Assembly (NCBI GenBank): GCA_944412525.1
Contig: CALYBM010000017.1
Coordinates: 1 to 33,188, forward strand
Reading direction: 5' to 3'
DNA from: an uncultured Ruminococcus sp.
GTDB lineage: Bacteria > Bacillota > Clostridia > Oscillospirales > Acutalibacteraceae
DNA: 33,188 nucleotides
Made by a program: the position numbers and the translations under genes. Each line of letters opens with the position of its first letter. The stretch's first letter is position 1. Of the stretch, positions 1-6,793 are shown one piece after another. The notes below the pieces were generated by a model that ran no database searches, was not told the origin of the DNA, and was given only the letters and a program-made list of their open reading frames with translations.

Positions 1-91
1 TTCGTGTTCTTATTTTTGCCGCTGAATCGTGGTCGATTTCGCCGTCTATGTATGCGGTAAGAATATTGTTTTCGTATTCTGTTCTTAACAT
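1..91 (-). CDS. Partial unidentified gene (N-terminal 30 codons only)
   Basis: An open frame runs leftward from ATG at 91 off the window edge. It begins MLRTEYENNILTAY and continues IDGEIDHDSAAKIRTR. A good ribosome site (AAGGAAGG) lies a few bases upstream of the ATG, which supports a real start. The short acidic YIDGEID segment is reminiscent of the N-terminus of zf-HC2 anti-sigma factors (AYLDGEL-type), but no Cys/His zinc motif is visible in the part seen, so I do not assign a function. It lies downstream of folC on the same strand, beyond the folC terminator, so its transcription is probably separate or depends on read-through. Confidence 0.6.
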   Translation of the reverse strand, partial: MLRTEYENNILTAYIDGEIDHDSAAKIRTR

Positions 92-119
92 CTTATCCTT
101 CCTTTGCTTTGTTAGCTTT

Positions 120-161
120 ATAAAAAATAAAACTCCATACCTATAATAAATAGTATGGAGT
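120..161 (-). terminator. Rho-independent terminator after folC
   Basis: A perfect 9-bp inverted repeat, ACTCCATAC at 132-140 and GTATGGAGT at 153-161, has a 12-base AT-rich loop. Read on the minus strand it is followed by TTTTATTTTTTATAAA. It lies about 57 bases past the folC stop, so it is the likely end of the minus-strand operon. Confidence 0.75.
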
Positions 162-217
162 AAAAAATTTGTTTTATTCTGTTGTATAAAAATATTTTAG
201 TAATTTTTTTTGAATTA

Positions 218-1510
218 TTAAGACTTATATATTTTGCCTAATACATACGGTCTTATTTCACCTGCAAGGTAAAGCGAACCGCAGATTAATACGGCATTTT
301 TCTCTTTTTTTGCTTTGCACAACGCCGCGTCAAACGCCGTTTCTACGCTGTCAAACGAATGTACGCTGTCAAAATACGGCCTGCATTTGTCTGCAAGCTC
401 ACAGGGTGAAATTGCCCTTGGATTTTGAACAGGCACGGTGTATACGCTTTCAAATACGCCTTTTAGCAGTTTTAAAGAGCCGTCAATGTCCTTGTCAGCG
501 AGCATTCCGAGTATGCAGATGATTTTTTTGCCGTGCAAAAAAAGATTTACCGCTTCTTTCAGCGCCTCTATGCCGTTTGGGTTGTGTGCTCCGTCAAGCA
601 AAACGACAGGGTCGCTGGACAGCAATTCAAGTCTTGCGGGATTTACGGCTTTTGCAAAACCCGTGCAAATATCACTGTCAGAAATTTCAAGAAGCCCCCG
701 TTCACTTATACTTTCGATTGCGGCGAGTGCAGTCCTTGCGTTTTCAAGCTGATGTTTTCCCGCAAGTTTCAAGGCGACTTTGTGTCCTTTGTATTCAAAT
801 TCGCTTCCATCAAGAGTTTCTTTAATTACATTTATTTTTATGCGGTCGCTTTTTACAAGCTCAACATTAAGCCTGTTTGCAGTTTCTTCAATAACCTCCA
901 TAGCTTCAGGCGTTTGGTTTGATGTAACTGCAAAAGACGGCGACTTTATAATTCCGCATTTTTGCTTTGCAATTTCCTGTATGGTGTCGCCAAGCACGGC
1001 GGTGTGGTCAAGTCCGATAGTTGTAATAACCGAGCAAATCGGCGGCTTTATAACATTGGTGCAGTCAAGAAGTCCGCCCATACCTGTTTCAAGTACTACT
1101 ATATCGCACTTTTCCTTTGCGTGAATGTAAAACTCAAGGGCGTTTACATACTCGAATTCGGTTATTACGATGCCCTCGCGGCTTAGCTGCTGTACAAGAG
1201 GAAAAGTTTTTTCAACGGCAGATGTTAGCACTTCTTTTGAAATCATCTGATTGTTAATCTGAATTCTCTCGCGAAAATCGGTGATATAGGGTGAAATAAA
1301 CAATCCCGTTTTATATCCCGCCGCCACAAGAACGGAGGACAGCATCGCACAAACAGAGCCTTTGCCGTTAGTGCCCGCAATATGAATGTATTTAAGCTTA
1401 TCCTGCGGATTGCCCATACGATCAAGCAGAGTTAAAATTCTGTCAAGACCCGGACGGGACCCGAATGTAAGCAGTGAATGTATTTTGTCTAATGCGGTTT
1501 CGTATGTCAT
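218..1510 (-). CDS. folC: Bifunctional folylpolyglutamate / dihydrofolate synthase
   Basis: This Mur-ligase-family enzyme (430 aa, usual length) adds glutamate to dihydropteroate or tetrahydrofolate using ATP, in the cytoplasmic folate pathway. The ATP P-loop GTNGKGS is at residues 46-52. The TEFEYVNALEF segment (FolC TxFE-type motif), GLDHTAVLGDT and the C-terminal ligase signature DGAHNP all follow in the expected order. The segment GMGGLLDCTN has Leu where many FolC proteins have Arg (GGRLDATN). The ATG overlaps the TAA stop of rsmI by one base, so translation is probably coupled. It is the last gene of the holB-ricT-rsmI group before a terminator. The sequence does not show whether it has both activities or only the folylpolyglutamate one. 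Confidence 0.95.
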   Translation of the reverse strand: MTYETALDKIHSLLTFGSRPGLDRILTLLDRMGNPQDKLKYIHIAGTNGKGSVCAMLSSVLVAAGYKTGLFISPYITDFRERIQINNQMISKEVLTSAVEKTFPLVQQLSREGIVITEFEYVNALEFYIHAKEKCDIVVLETGMGGLLDCTNVIKPPICSVITTIGLDHTAVLGDTIQEIAKQKCGIIKSPSFAVTSNQTPEAMEVIEETANRLNVELVKSDRIKINVIKETLDGSEFEYKGHKVALKLAGKHQLENARTALAAIESISERGLLEISDSDICTGFAKAVNPARLELLSSDPVVLLDGAHNPNGIEALKEAVNLFLHGKKIICILGMLADKDIDGSLKLLKGVFESVYTVPVQNPRAISPCELADKCRPYFDSVHSFDSVETAFDAALCKAKKEKNAVLICGSLYLAGEIRPYVLGKIYKS

Positions 1511-2334
1511 TACAAAAGCTCCCTGTATATTTCATTCTTTTTAAAGCCTGTTATCGCAGCCGCCTGCTTTGCAGCTTCCGTGGGCTTTTCGCCCTTTTCA
1601 ATAAGCTTTTTTGCGGTTTCAACGGCGTATTCAAGCGTAAGCTCCTGTTCTTCGGCTTCTTTTTTCGCTCCCTCAAGCACAAGCACAATTTCACCCTTTA
1701 TACTGCCGTCAGCATAGTTTTCTGCCGCATATTTTGTTGTTGTGCGGATAACCTCCTCGTGCAGCTTTGTAAGTTCACGCACAATGGATAACTTCCGCTC
1801 TCCGAACGCGGAGTAAAGGTCTTTTAATGTGTTCGGAAGCTTGTGGGGCGCTTCGTAAAAAATCATCGTGCGGTGTTCGTTTTTAAGGCTTTGCAAATGC
1901 GCGCTTCTGCTTTTTTTATTTACGCTCAAAAAGCCTTCAAAAGTAAATCTTCCCGTTTCAAGACCCGATATAGCAAGCGCGGAAATTACGGCGCTCGGCC
2001 CGGGAATGACAACGGTTTTTATTCCTCGCTCTTCACAAAGCTTTATTAAATCCTCTCCCGGATCCGAAATACAGGGCATTCCCGCATCGGTAACTATCGC
2101 GCAGTTTTCGCCTTTTAAAATTCTGTCTGCAATAATTTCGCCGCGCTCACGCTTGTTGTGCTCATAGTAGCTAATCATAGGCTTTTTTATGCCGAAACGA
2201 TTTAACAGCTTCAGCGTTACTCTTGTATCTTCGGCGGCAATAAAGTCAACGCTTTCAAGTGTGCTTATTGCTCTCGGCGAAAGGTCGGAAAGATTTCCTA
2301 TCGGAGTTCCCGTAACATATAAAATTCCACTCAT
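1510..2334 (-). CDS. rsmI: 16S rRNA (cytidine-1402-2'-O)-methyltransferase
   Basis: RsmI methylates the ribose of C1402 in the 16S rRNA decoding centre using SAM. The tetrapyrrole-methylase fold signatures are present in order: TPIGNLSDLSPRA, AEDTRVTLKLL, SYYEHN, VTDAGMPCISDPGEDL, IPGPSAVISALA, FEGFL and FYEAPHKL. I place the start at ATG 2334, giving MSGILYVTGTPIGNL. The longer frame opens with TTG at 2355 inside the preceding methyltransferase gene and adds seven residues not expected in the family. With the ATG start the product is 274 aa, the usual size. The gene sits 10 bases after the NPPY methyltransferase, like yabB and yabC/rsmI in Bacillus but without the intervening yazA. Its stop overlaps the folC start. 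Confidence 0.94.
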   Translation of the reverse strand: MSGILYVTGTPIGNLSDLSPRAISTLESVDFIAAEDTRVTLKLLNRFGIKKPMISYYEHNKRERGEIIADRILKGENCAIVTDAGMPCISDPGEDLIKLCEERGIKTVVIPGPSAVISALAISGLETGRFTFEGFLSVNKKSRSAHLQSLKNEHRTMIFYEAPHKLPNTLKDLYSAFGERKLSIVRELTKLHEEVIRTTTKYAAENYADGSIKGEIVLVLEGAKKEAEEQELTLEYAVETAKKLIEKGEKPTEAAKQAAAITGFKKNEIYRELL

Positions 2335-2344
2335 AATATCACTT

Positions 2345-3085
2345 CTATTCTTCAAACGGTGTTTTGTAACAGCCGTAAATTTTCATCATTTCTTCGGAAA
2401 ACTCTCCGTTGTCGGCTTCAATGAAAAGGGTAGGGAGGACATTTAAAAATCCACGCTTTCCGCCTCTTCTGCCCTCAAGTAAAAAAAGCTTCGGAGCCTT
2501 GTTCTTCCTTTGCTGTACAATACGCAGCTTTTTCGGCTCAATAGCAAATTTACGCATCGACTCCATAACATCGGCAAGGCGTTCAGGCCTTTGGCAGACG
2601 CAGAAACTTCCGCCGAATTGCAAAAGCTTTGACGCGGCGCTGCAAATGTCGTCAAGCGTACATTCGGTTTCGTGCCTTGCAATTTGCTTTGAATCCTGCG
2701 GATTTGTTATTCCTCCTCCGCCTATCTTGTAGGGCGGATTGCACACGACAAGGTCATAACAGCCAAAATTAAGCTTTCCTTTAAGGTCCTTTAAATCCGC
2801 GTTTATTATCTTTATTTTATCACACAAATTATTAAGCTCAACACTTTTTTGAGCAAGCGTGCAGGCGTCTTTTTGGATTTCCACGGCGTCTGTTTCAAGC
2901 TCCCTGTTGTGCCTTGACCACAAAAGCGGAATTGTTCCGCAGCCTGTTCCGAGTTCGGCACATTTCTTTTTGCCCTTAGGCACAGAAAAATCAGCGAGCA
3001 GTATTGTATCGGTTGAAAAACGGTAGCTTTCGGAAACATATATCTGAATCCCGTTTCCGAGCGGTTCGAGATGTATATTACGCAT
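2345..3085 (-). CDS. Class I SAM methyltransferase, TrmN6/YabB-like (tRNA1(Val) A37 N6-type)
   Basis: This 246-residue Rossmann methyltransferase has a SAM-binding motif ELGTGCGTIPLL near residue 44 and the catalytic NPPY motif (VVCNPPYKIGGGG), which marks N6-adenine or exocyclic-amine methylation. Overall it matches the YfiC/TrmN6 and B. subtilis YabB family, thought to modify A37 of tRNA1(Val). The exact substrate is inferred from family and position. The early segment SYRFSTDTILLADF is typical of this family. The start has AAAGGAATTGCT just upstream. It lies between the ferredoxin terminator and rsmI, in the order seen in the Bacillus holB-yaaT-yabA-yabB-yazA-yabC region. I see no promoter of its own in the 40 bases upstream, so it probably depends on read-through from the ferredoxin transcript. 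Confidence 0.85.
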   Translation of the reverse strand: MRNIHLEPLGNGIQIYVSESYRFSTDTILLADFSVPKGKKKCAELGTGCGTIPLLWSRHNRELETDAVEIQKDACTLAQKSVELNNLCDKIKIINADLKDLKGKLNFGCYDLVVCNPPYKIGGGGITNPQDSKQIARHETECTLDDICSAASKLLQFGGSFCVCQRPERLADVMESMRKFAIEPKKLRIVQQRKNKAPKLFLLEGRRGGKRGFLNVLPTLFIEADNGEFSEEMMKIYGCYKTPFEE

Positions 3086-3121
3086 AGCAATTCCTTTCGT
3101 GCAGACAGGGTGTTGTTTACA

Positions 3122-3154
3122 GAGAAAAACGGCAAGGAATACACCTTGCCGTTT
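3122..3154 (-). terminator. Hairpin terminator/attenuator after the ferredoxin gene
   Basis: AAACGGCAAGG (3127-3137) pairs perfectly with CCTTGCCGTTT (3144-3154) around a 6-base loop. On the minus strand it is followed by a short T run (TTTTTCTCTG). It lies just past the ferredoxin stop and probably makes the ferredoxin mRNA mostly monocistronic, with some read-through into the downstream methyltransferase. Confidence 0.75.
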
Positions 3155-3175
3155 GAAGTTTTGATTAACCCCGAA

Positions 3176-3346
3176 TTATGCCTCCTGAGGAGCACCTACC
3201 GGGCATACATCAGCACAAGAACCGCAGTCTGCACAAGCGTCAGCGTCAATAACATACTTGCCGTCGCCTTCTGAAATAGCTGAGCAAGGACAAGCGTCTG
3301 CACAAGCACCGCATGCGATGCAATCGTCACTAATTACATATGCCAT
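3176..3346 (-). CDS. 2[4Fe-4S] clostridial-type ferredoxin (56 aa)
   Basis: Reading the minus strand from ATG 3346 to TAA 3176-3178 gives a 56-residue protein starting MAYVISDDCIACGACADACP. It has two classical cluster motifs, C9-x2-C12-x2-C15-x3-C19-P and C38-x2-C41-x2-C44-x3-C48-P, in the usual spacing for two 4Fe-4S clusters, so it is a small soluble electron carrier. A very strong ribosome site (AAGGAGGTG) and a promoter about 35 bases upstream indicate high expression. A terminator follows. It interrupts the conserved ricT-to-rsmI gene order and sits directly after ricT, whose family is part of a 4Fe-4S protein complex. A functional link is only an inference. Confidence 0.95.
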   Translation of the reverse strand: MAYVISDDCIACGACADACPCSAISEGDGKYVIDADACADCGSCADVCPVGAPQEA

Positions 3347-3379
3347 AGGGGGAACACCTCCTTAAAAGATTTCACATAT

Positions 3380-3407
3380 ATTTTAACACATATTTTGCAA
3401 AATGCAA
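3380..3407 (-). promoter_or_regulatory. Sigma-A promoter for the ferredoxin gene
   Basis: On the minus strand, TTGCAT (3407-3402) and TAAAAT (3385-3380) are separated by 16 bases. They lie 34 bases before the ferredoxin ATG, in about 150 bases of very AT-rich DNA after ricT. Confidence 0.55.
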
Positions 3408-3499
3408 ATGTTTTAGAAATATTTTTAATTTTTTTACAAATAATAAATTATTTATTTACATTTAGTGCTAAATATTATCTGATAAAATAAAATTTTGAA

Positions 3500-4366
3500 T
3501 TATTCCAAGCCCTTTAGCTGTTCCAATTCCTTTTTGTTAACTTTTATATATCCGTCCTTAACAAGCTTACATTCCTTTACCGTAAAGGTTTTCGGCGCTA
3601 CATCTTCGGGTGCTTTGTCAAGTTTTACTTTGAGAGTTCCCGCAATAAGGTTATTTTCAACAACAAGACCCTTGCCCTCGGGGGTGTTTACTATAGCACC
3701 TACCTTCGGGGTTTTCTTTAACAGGTCGGTGTACGCCTCCTGCTCATATTTAAGACAGCACATCAGTCTGCCGCATGTTCCCGAAATTTTGACGGGGGAG
3801 AGTGAAAGCCCCTGTTCCTTTGCCATCTTAATGGATACGGGCTGAAATTCGCCCATATAACTTGCACAACAAAAAGGTTTTCCGCAAATTCCCAAGCCTC
3901 CGAGCATTTTGGCCTCGTCCCTTACGCCGATTTGTCTAAGCTCAATTCTTGTCCTGAAAACCGACGCCAAATCCTTTACAAGCGCACGGAAGTCCACTCT
4001 GCCGTCAGCTGTAAAGTAAAACAAAATTTTGCTGTTGTCAAATGTGTATTCAACATTTACAAGCTTCATATCAAGCTTGTGGTTTGCGATTTTTTGCTCG
4101 CAGATTTTGTAAGCTTCCTTTTCTTTAAGCTTGTTTTCAGCAAGGTGATTTAGGTCGCTGTCGTTAGCAATTCTTATAAGCGGTTTAAGCGGATGCGTAA
4201 GCTCTGCCTCGTCAATAGTCTTGTTGGGAGTTGCAACCTCCCCGCACTCAAGGCCCCTTGCAGTTTCAACCACTACCATATCGCCCTTGTTAAGCTTATT
4301 GTCAAGAGGGTCAAAGTAATAAACCTTGCCGACCTCTTTGAATCTAACTCCGATTACCTCTGCCAT
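3500..4366 (-). CDS. ricT: RicT/YaaT, PSP1-domain protein (RNase Y regulatory complex subunit)
   Basis: This 288-residue protein has the PSP1 domain of B. subtilis YaaT/RicT, which with YlbF and YmcA forms the RicAFT complex. That complex carries 4Fe-4S clusters and affects RNase Y-dependent mRNA maturation, sporulation and competence. The Cys motifs CGKPFCC (C161, C166, C167) and CGRLMCC (C198, C203, C204), typical of the family, are present. The start is ATG 4366 (MAEVIGVRFKEVGK), because AGGAGG lies at ideal spacing; the longer frame from 4396 lacks this support. The ribosome site lies inside the end of holB, and the two genes overlap by 13 bases, so they are translationally linked. Confidence 0.92.
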   Translation of the reverse strand: MAEVIGVRFKEVGKVYYFDPLDNKLNKGDMVVVETARGLECGEVATPNKTIDEAELTHPLKPLIRIANDSDLNHLAENKLKEKEAYKICEQKIANHKLDMKLVNVEYTFDNSKILFYFTADGRVDFRALVKDLASVFRTRIELRQIGVRDEAKMLGGLGICGKPFCCASYMGEFQPVSIKMAKEQGLSLSPVKISGTCGRLMCCLKYEQEAYTDLLKKTPKVGAIVNTPEGKGLVVENNLIAGTLKVKLDKAPEDVAPKTFTVKECKLVKDGYIKVNKKELEQLKGLE

Positions 4367-5217
4367 GAAATCCTCCTGTATTCTCCGCACAACCATGTTG
4401 TAAGGAGATTTATGTTAATGTTCTGTTTTATTTTTATTGCAGAGCTTTGTGTAAGCTCAATCATTTGTATTATTTGTCCCTTTGTAAAGCGTGCCGCAAG
4501 ATTTTTGCCGAGCGTGCCGTCAAGCAGAGTGCTTCCTCCGACAGAAACAGCAAGCCCGTCACGCAAAAGCGTGCGTACCGCCGAGAGAGTTTCATCCGCC
4601 CCCTGTTTGTCCGAAAGAACATTCAGAGCAAGGAGCAAATCGTATTCTCGGGATGAAAGAATTCCGTTTACAATTTTTTGTGCATTTTCAAGCGATTTTT
4701 CGCTTATTTTAGCTTTCTGTTTGAGCCGCACTACCGTACAGCGTGAAAGTATGGTTACGAGTAGATTTTGTGCGTTTTCGCACAGCAAAATAAAATGCAC
4801 ATTCTGCGGCGGTTCTTCAAGCAGCTTTAAAAAAGAATTTTGAGCAATAACAGACAGCCTGTTGTCCGCCTCCTCAAAAATATATACTTTTGCGTTTGCC
4901 TCATTCGGCAGAATATACGCGTCCTTTGCGATACTGCGAATTTGCTCGATGGAATATGTTTTTGACTTTTTTTCGGGATATGCATAACTTATGTCGGGGT
5001 GTGACATAAGGCTTGCTTTTTGGCAATTTAAGCAAGTGCCGCAAGGCTTTTCGCGGCTTGTGCATACGGTGTACATAGCAAGGTATTTAGCAGCACTTAG
5101 AGCCGTGTCTTTGTTTTCACATTCAATTATTATTGCGTGAGGGATTCTGCCGTTGTTGTCAAGCTCAGACAGAGCGTTTTGAACGGCAGTATCAAAGCTA
5201 AAACCGTTAAAATTCAT
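4354..5217 (-). CDS. holB: DNA polymerase III delta-prime subunit
   Basis: The clamp-loader delta-prime subunit helps load the beta sliding clamp. The 287-residue AAA+ protein has the four zinc-binding cysteines C52, C59, C62 and C65 (VCTSREKPCGTCLNC), the FEEADN acidic segment, the LLKLLEEPP segment and a sensor-1 SRC motif (TILSRCTVV). The Walker A region (ECENKDTALSAA) lacks GKT/S, as expected for a delta-prime that does not bind ATP productively. The start has AGGAGGTG upstream and a promoter between it and the phosphodiesterase gene. It is first in the holB-ricT pair, matching the gene order in Bacillus. Confidence 0.93.
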   Translation of the reverse strand: MNFNGFSFDTAVQNALSELDNNGRIPHAIIIECENKDTALSAAKYLAMYTVCTSREKPCGTCLNCQKASLMSHPDISYAYPEKKSKTYSIEQIRSIAKDAYILPNEANAKVYIFEEADNRLSVIAQNSFLKLLEEPPQNVHFILLCENAQNLLVTILSRCTVVRLKQKAKISEKSLENAQKIVNGILSSREYDLLLALNVLSDKQGADETLSAVRTLLRDGLAVSVGGSTLLDGTLGKNLAARFTKGQIIQMIELTQSSAIKIKQNININLLTTWLCGEYRRISWQR

Positions 5218-5238
5218 AGCACACCTCCTGCAAAGTTT

Positions 5239-5267
5239 ATTATAACACCAAGTTAATCGGTTTTCTA
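5239..5267 (-). promoter_or_regulatory. Promoter for holB-ricT
   Basis: On the minus strand, TAGAAA (5267-5262), a 17-base spacer and TATAAT (5244-5239) are present, with an extended -10 (TGTTATAAT). It fits the 53-base gap between the phosphodiesterase stop and the holB start. Confidence 0.6.
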
Positions 5268-5270
5268 CAT

Positions 5271-5741
5271 TTATTTAACCGGCACGGTATTCATCACAAT
5301 ATCGCCCTTATCGGTAATGTCAATGTATCCGTAGCTTGCCATATAGCCGCTGCAGTGCCCGGGATTCATAATGTTAAGTCCGTCCTCATAAAGCGTTAAG
5401 GCATTATGAGTATGTCCGAAAAGCAGAATATCCGCCTTTTCCTCTCTTGCTGCACTTACAATATTATAAAGTCCTGTTTTTGCGTTATAGAGATGACCGT
5501 GCGTGATAAAAATTCTTTTTCCGCAAACTGTCATAATCTCTTTTGACGGGAGGGTACTGCACCAGTCGCAGTTGCCCCTTACGCCTACAACCATTTTATC
5601 CTTTAAGGTTTCTTTAAGATACTGAACCTGTTCGTCGCCGTCGCCGCAGTGAAAAATTATTTCGGCACTCGGCTGTGCCTTTACAGCCTTCAAAAGTGTT
5701 TTTAAATCGCCGTGTGTGTCTGAAACAACTAATATACGCAT
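5271..5741 (-). CDS. YfcE/MJ0936-type metallophosphoesterase
   Basis: This 156-residue calcineurin-like phosphoesterase has the full set of metal ligands of the small YfcE/MJ0936 class: SDTHGD (residues 7-12), HCGDGDE, RGNCDW, THGH and GHTHN. Members hydrolyse phosphodiesters in vitro with manganese or nickel, and the physiological substrate is generally unknown. The start has an ACGGAG ribosome site. It is upstream of holB on the same strand with a 53-base gap that carries a new promoter. It is divergent from the small-protein cluster at 5798, sharing a 56-base intergenic region. Confidence 0.88.
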   Translation of the reverse strand: MRILVVSDTHGDLKTLLKAVKAQPSAEIIFHCGDGDEQVQYLKETLKDKMVVGVRGNCDWCSTLPSKEIMTVCGKRIFITHGHLYNAKTGLYNIVSAAREEKADILLFGHTHNALTLYEDGLNIMNPGHCSGYMASYGYIDITDKGDIVMNTVPVK

Positions 5742-5797
5742 TAAAAAACTCCGTTCTAAAAATATAATTAAAGCATAGAATATAGCGAGGTGTTTTT

Positions 5798-6031
5798 ATG
5801 AATGATAATATAAACAAATTACTCTCAAGTTTGTCAAAACAGCTTGGAGTGTCCGAAAACCAAATTAAAAATGCAGCCAAAAGCGGAAATGTTAACGAGA
5901 TGCTCAAAAATGCCGATACAGAGCAGTCTGAAAAAATAAAATCAATTCTAAATGATCCCGAAAAAGCAAAGGAGCTTTTAAACAGTCCTCAGGCACAGGC
6001 GCTATTAAAGCTGCTCGGCGACAATAAATGA
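5798..6031 (+). CDS. Small unknown protein 1 of a three-gene cluster (77 aa)
   Basis: I cannot assign a function. The 77-residue product is charged and apparently all helical. It has an N-terminal helix (INKLLSSLSKQLGVSENQIKNAAK), a middle MLKNADTEQSEKIKSIL, and the C-terminal segment LNSPQAQALLKLLGDNK. It has no signal peptide, membrane segment or cysteine. The ribosome site is GCGAGGTG. I recall similar short proteins being common as unannotated genes in Clostridia, but that is memory and not a search. A CATAGAAT hexamer-plus-two at 5774-5781 resembles a sigma-E -10 element (CATACAAT) and a TATAAT lies at 5763; neither has a convincing -35. It is followed after 39 bases by the second small gene. 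Confidence 0.8.
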   Translation: MNDNINKLLSSLSKQLGVSENQIKNAAKSGNVNEMLKNADTEQSEKIKSILNDPEKAKELLNSPQAQALLKLLGDNK

Positions 6032-6070
6032 GAGAATAAATTATAAACAGGAGAGGGTGTGAAAAGCAAA

Positions 6071-6409
6071 ATGTCTGACATACAAGACAAAATCAATCAG
6101 ATTCTCAGCAATCCCGAGGCACTAAAGCAGGTGCAGAGCCTCGGCGAACAACTCGGTCTTGCAAAGCCCGAAACGCCAAAGCCAAAACCAAAACAGTCAG
6201 AGCTTTTAGGCGACGATATGCTGTCGGCAATAACACGCCTTGCTCCTGTTATGAGCTCGGTGAACAGCAATGACGAAACGACGCAGCTTTTAAATTCTCT
6301 GCGTCCGTTTTTAAGCAGTGAAAAGCAGCAAAAGCTTGACCGAGCCGAAAAGATGATAAAATTTATTAAAATAATTCCTATCTTAAAGGATAACGGAATG
6401 TTTATTTAG
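6071..6409 (+). CDS. Small unknown protein 2 of a three-gene cluster (112 aa)
   Basis: Function unknown. I start at ATG 6071 (MSDIQDKINQILSNPEALKQV) because AGGAGAGGG at 6051-6059 is well placed for it. The GTG at 6059 overlaps that ribosome site and is unlikely. Residues 1-30 form an amphipathic helix pattern similar to the C-terminus of the previous protein (NPEALKQVQSLGEQLG). A Pro/Lys linker (KPETPKPKPKQ) follows, then a second helical domain containing ITRLAPVMSSV, LLNSLRPFLSSEKQQKLDRAEKM and a hydrophobic FIKIIPIL. It has no cysteine or signal peptide. The LRPFL...K...RA pattern resembles a widespread clostridial family of unknown function, which I recognise only from memory. Confidence 0.85.
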   Translation: MSDIQDKINQILSNPEALKQVQSLGEQLGLAKPETPKPKPKQSELLGDDMLSAITRLAPVMSSVNSNDETTQLLNSLRPFLSSEKQQKLDRAEKMIKFIKIIPILKDNGMFI

Positions 6410-6478
6410 GCTGCTTTAAGCATACATTAAAATCACCGAAATACCGTCTGAAAGACAAAATACAAAGGGGGTGAAGAA

Positions 6479-6793
6479 ATGCCCGGCTTTGAAGAAGAAG
6501 CCTTTGCAAGGGCACAGCAAATTAACAGACGCCAACCGTTTCACCACGGCAGTCAGCAAAGCGTAAAGCCCTCTGCAAAGCAGGAACCGACAAACAAAGA
6601 GCAGTCAAAACATGAAAACAATGAACAGTCGAGCGAAAAAGCATTTGCACCAAAGCAGCAAGGCAATGCAAATTTGCTTGATATGATGTTCAAAAACAAG
6701 GAGCAAAGCCTTATTTTGCTTCTGCTTGTTTTGCTGATGGATGAAAATACAGACCCCGCTCTGCTGCTCGCTCTTATTTATCTGCTTATCTGA
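6479..6793 (+). CDS. Small unknown protein 3 of a three-gene cluster, hydrophobic C-terminus (104 aa)
   Basis: Function unknown. The start is supported by AAAGGGGGTG before ATG 6479. The first 75 residues are polar and rich in Gln, Lys, Ser and Glu, and probably disordered. The last 25 residues contain two short hydrophobic stretches, LILLLLVLLM and ALLLALIYLLI, separated by DENTDP. That pattern suggests a short membrane hairpin or a hydrophobic oligomerisation segment. It ends with TGA at 6791-6793, overlapping the convergent proA stop by 8 bases, with no terminator between. The polar front and hydrophobic end make an accessory or structural protein more likely than an enzyme. Confidence 0.82.
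   Translation: MPGFEEEAFARAQQINRRQPFHHGSQQSVKPSAKQEPTNKEQSKHENNEQSSEKAFAPKQQGNANLLDMMFKNKEQSLILLLLVLLMDENTDPALLLALIYLLI

Noticed and set aside
6059-6070. GTG start for the second small unknown gene
   Set aside because: The GTG overlaps the ribosome site AGGAGAGGG, which is correctly spaced for ATG 6071.
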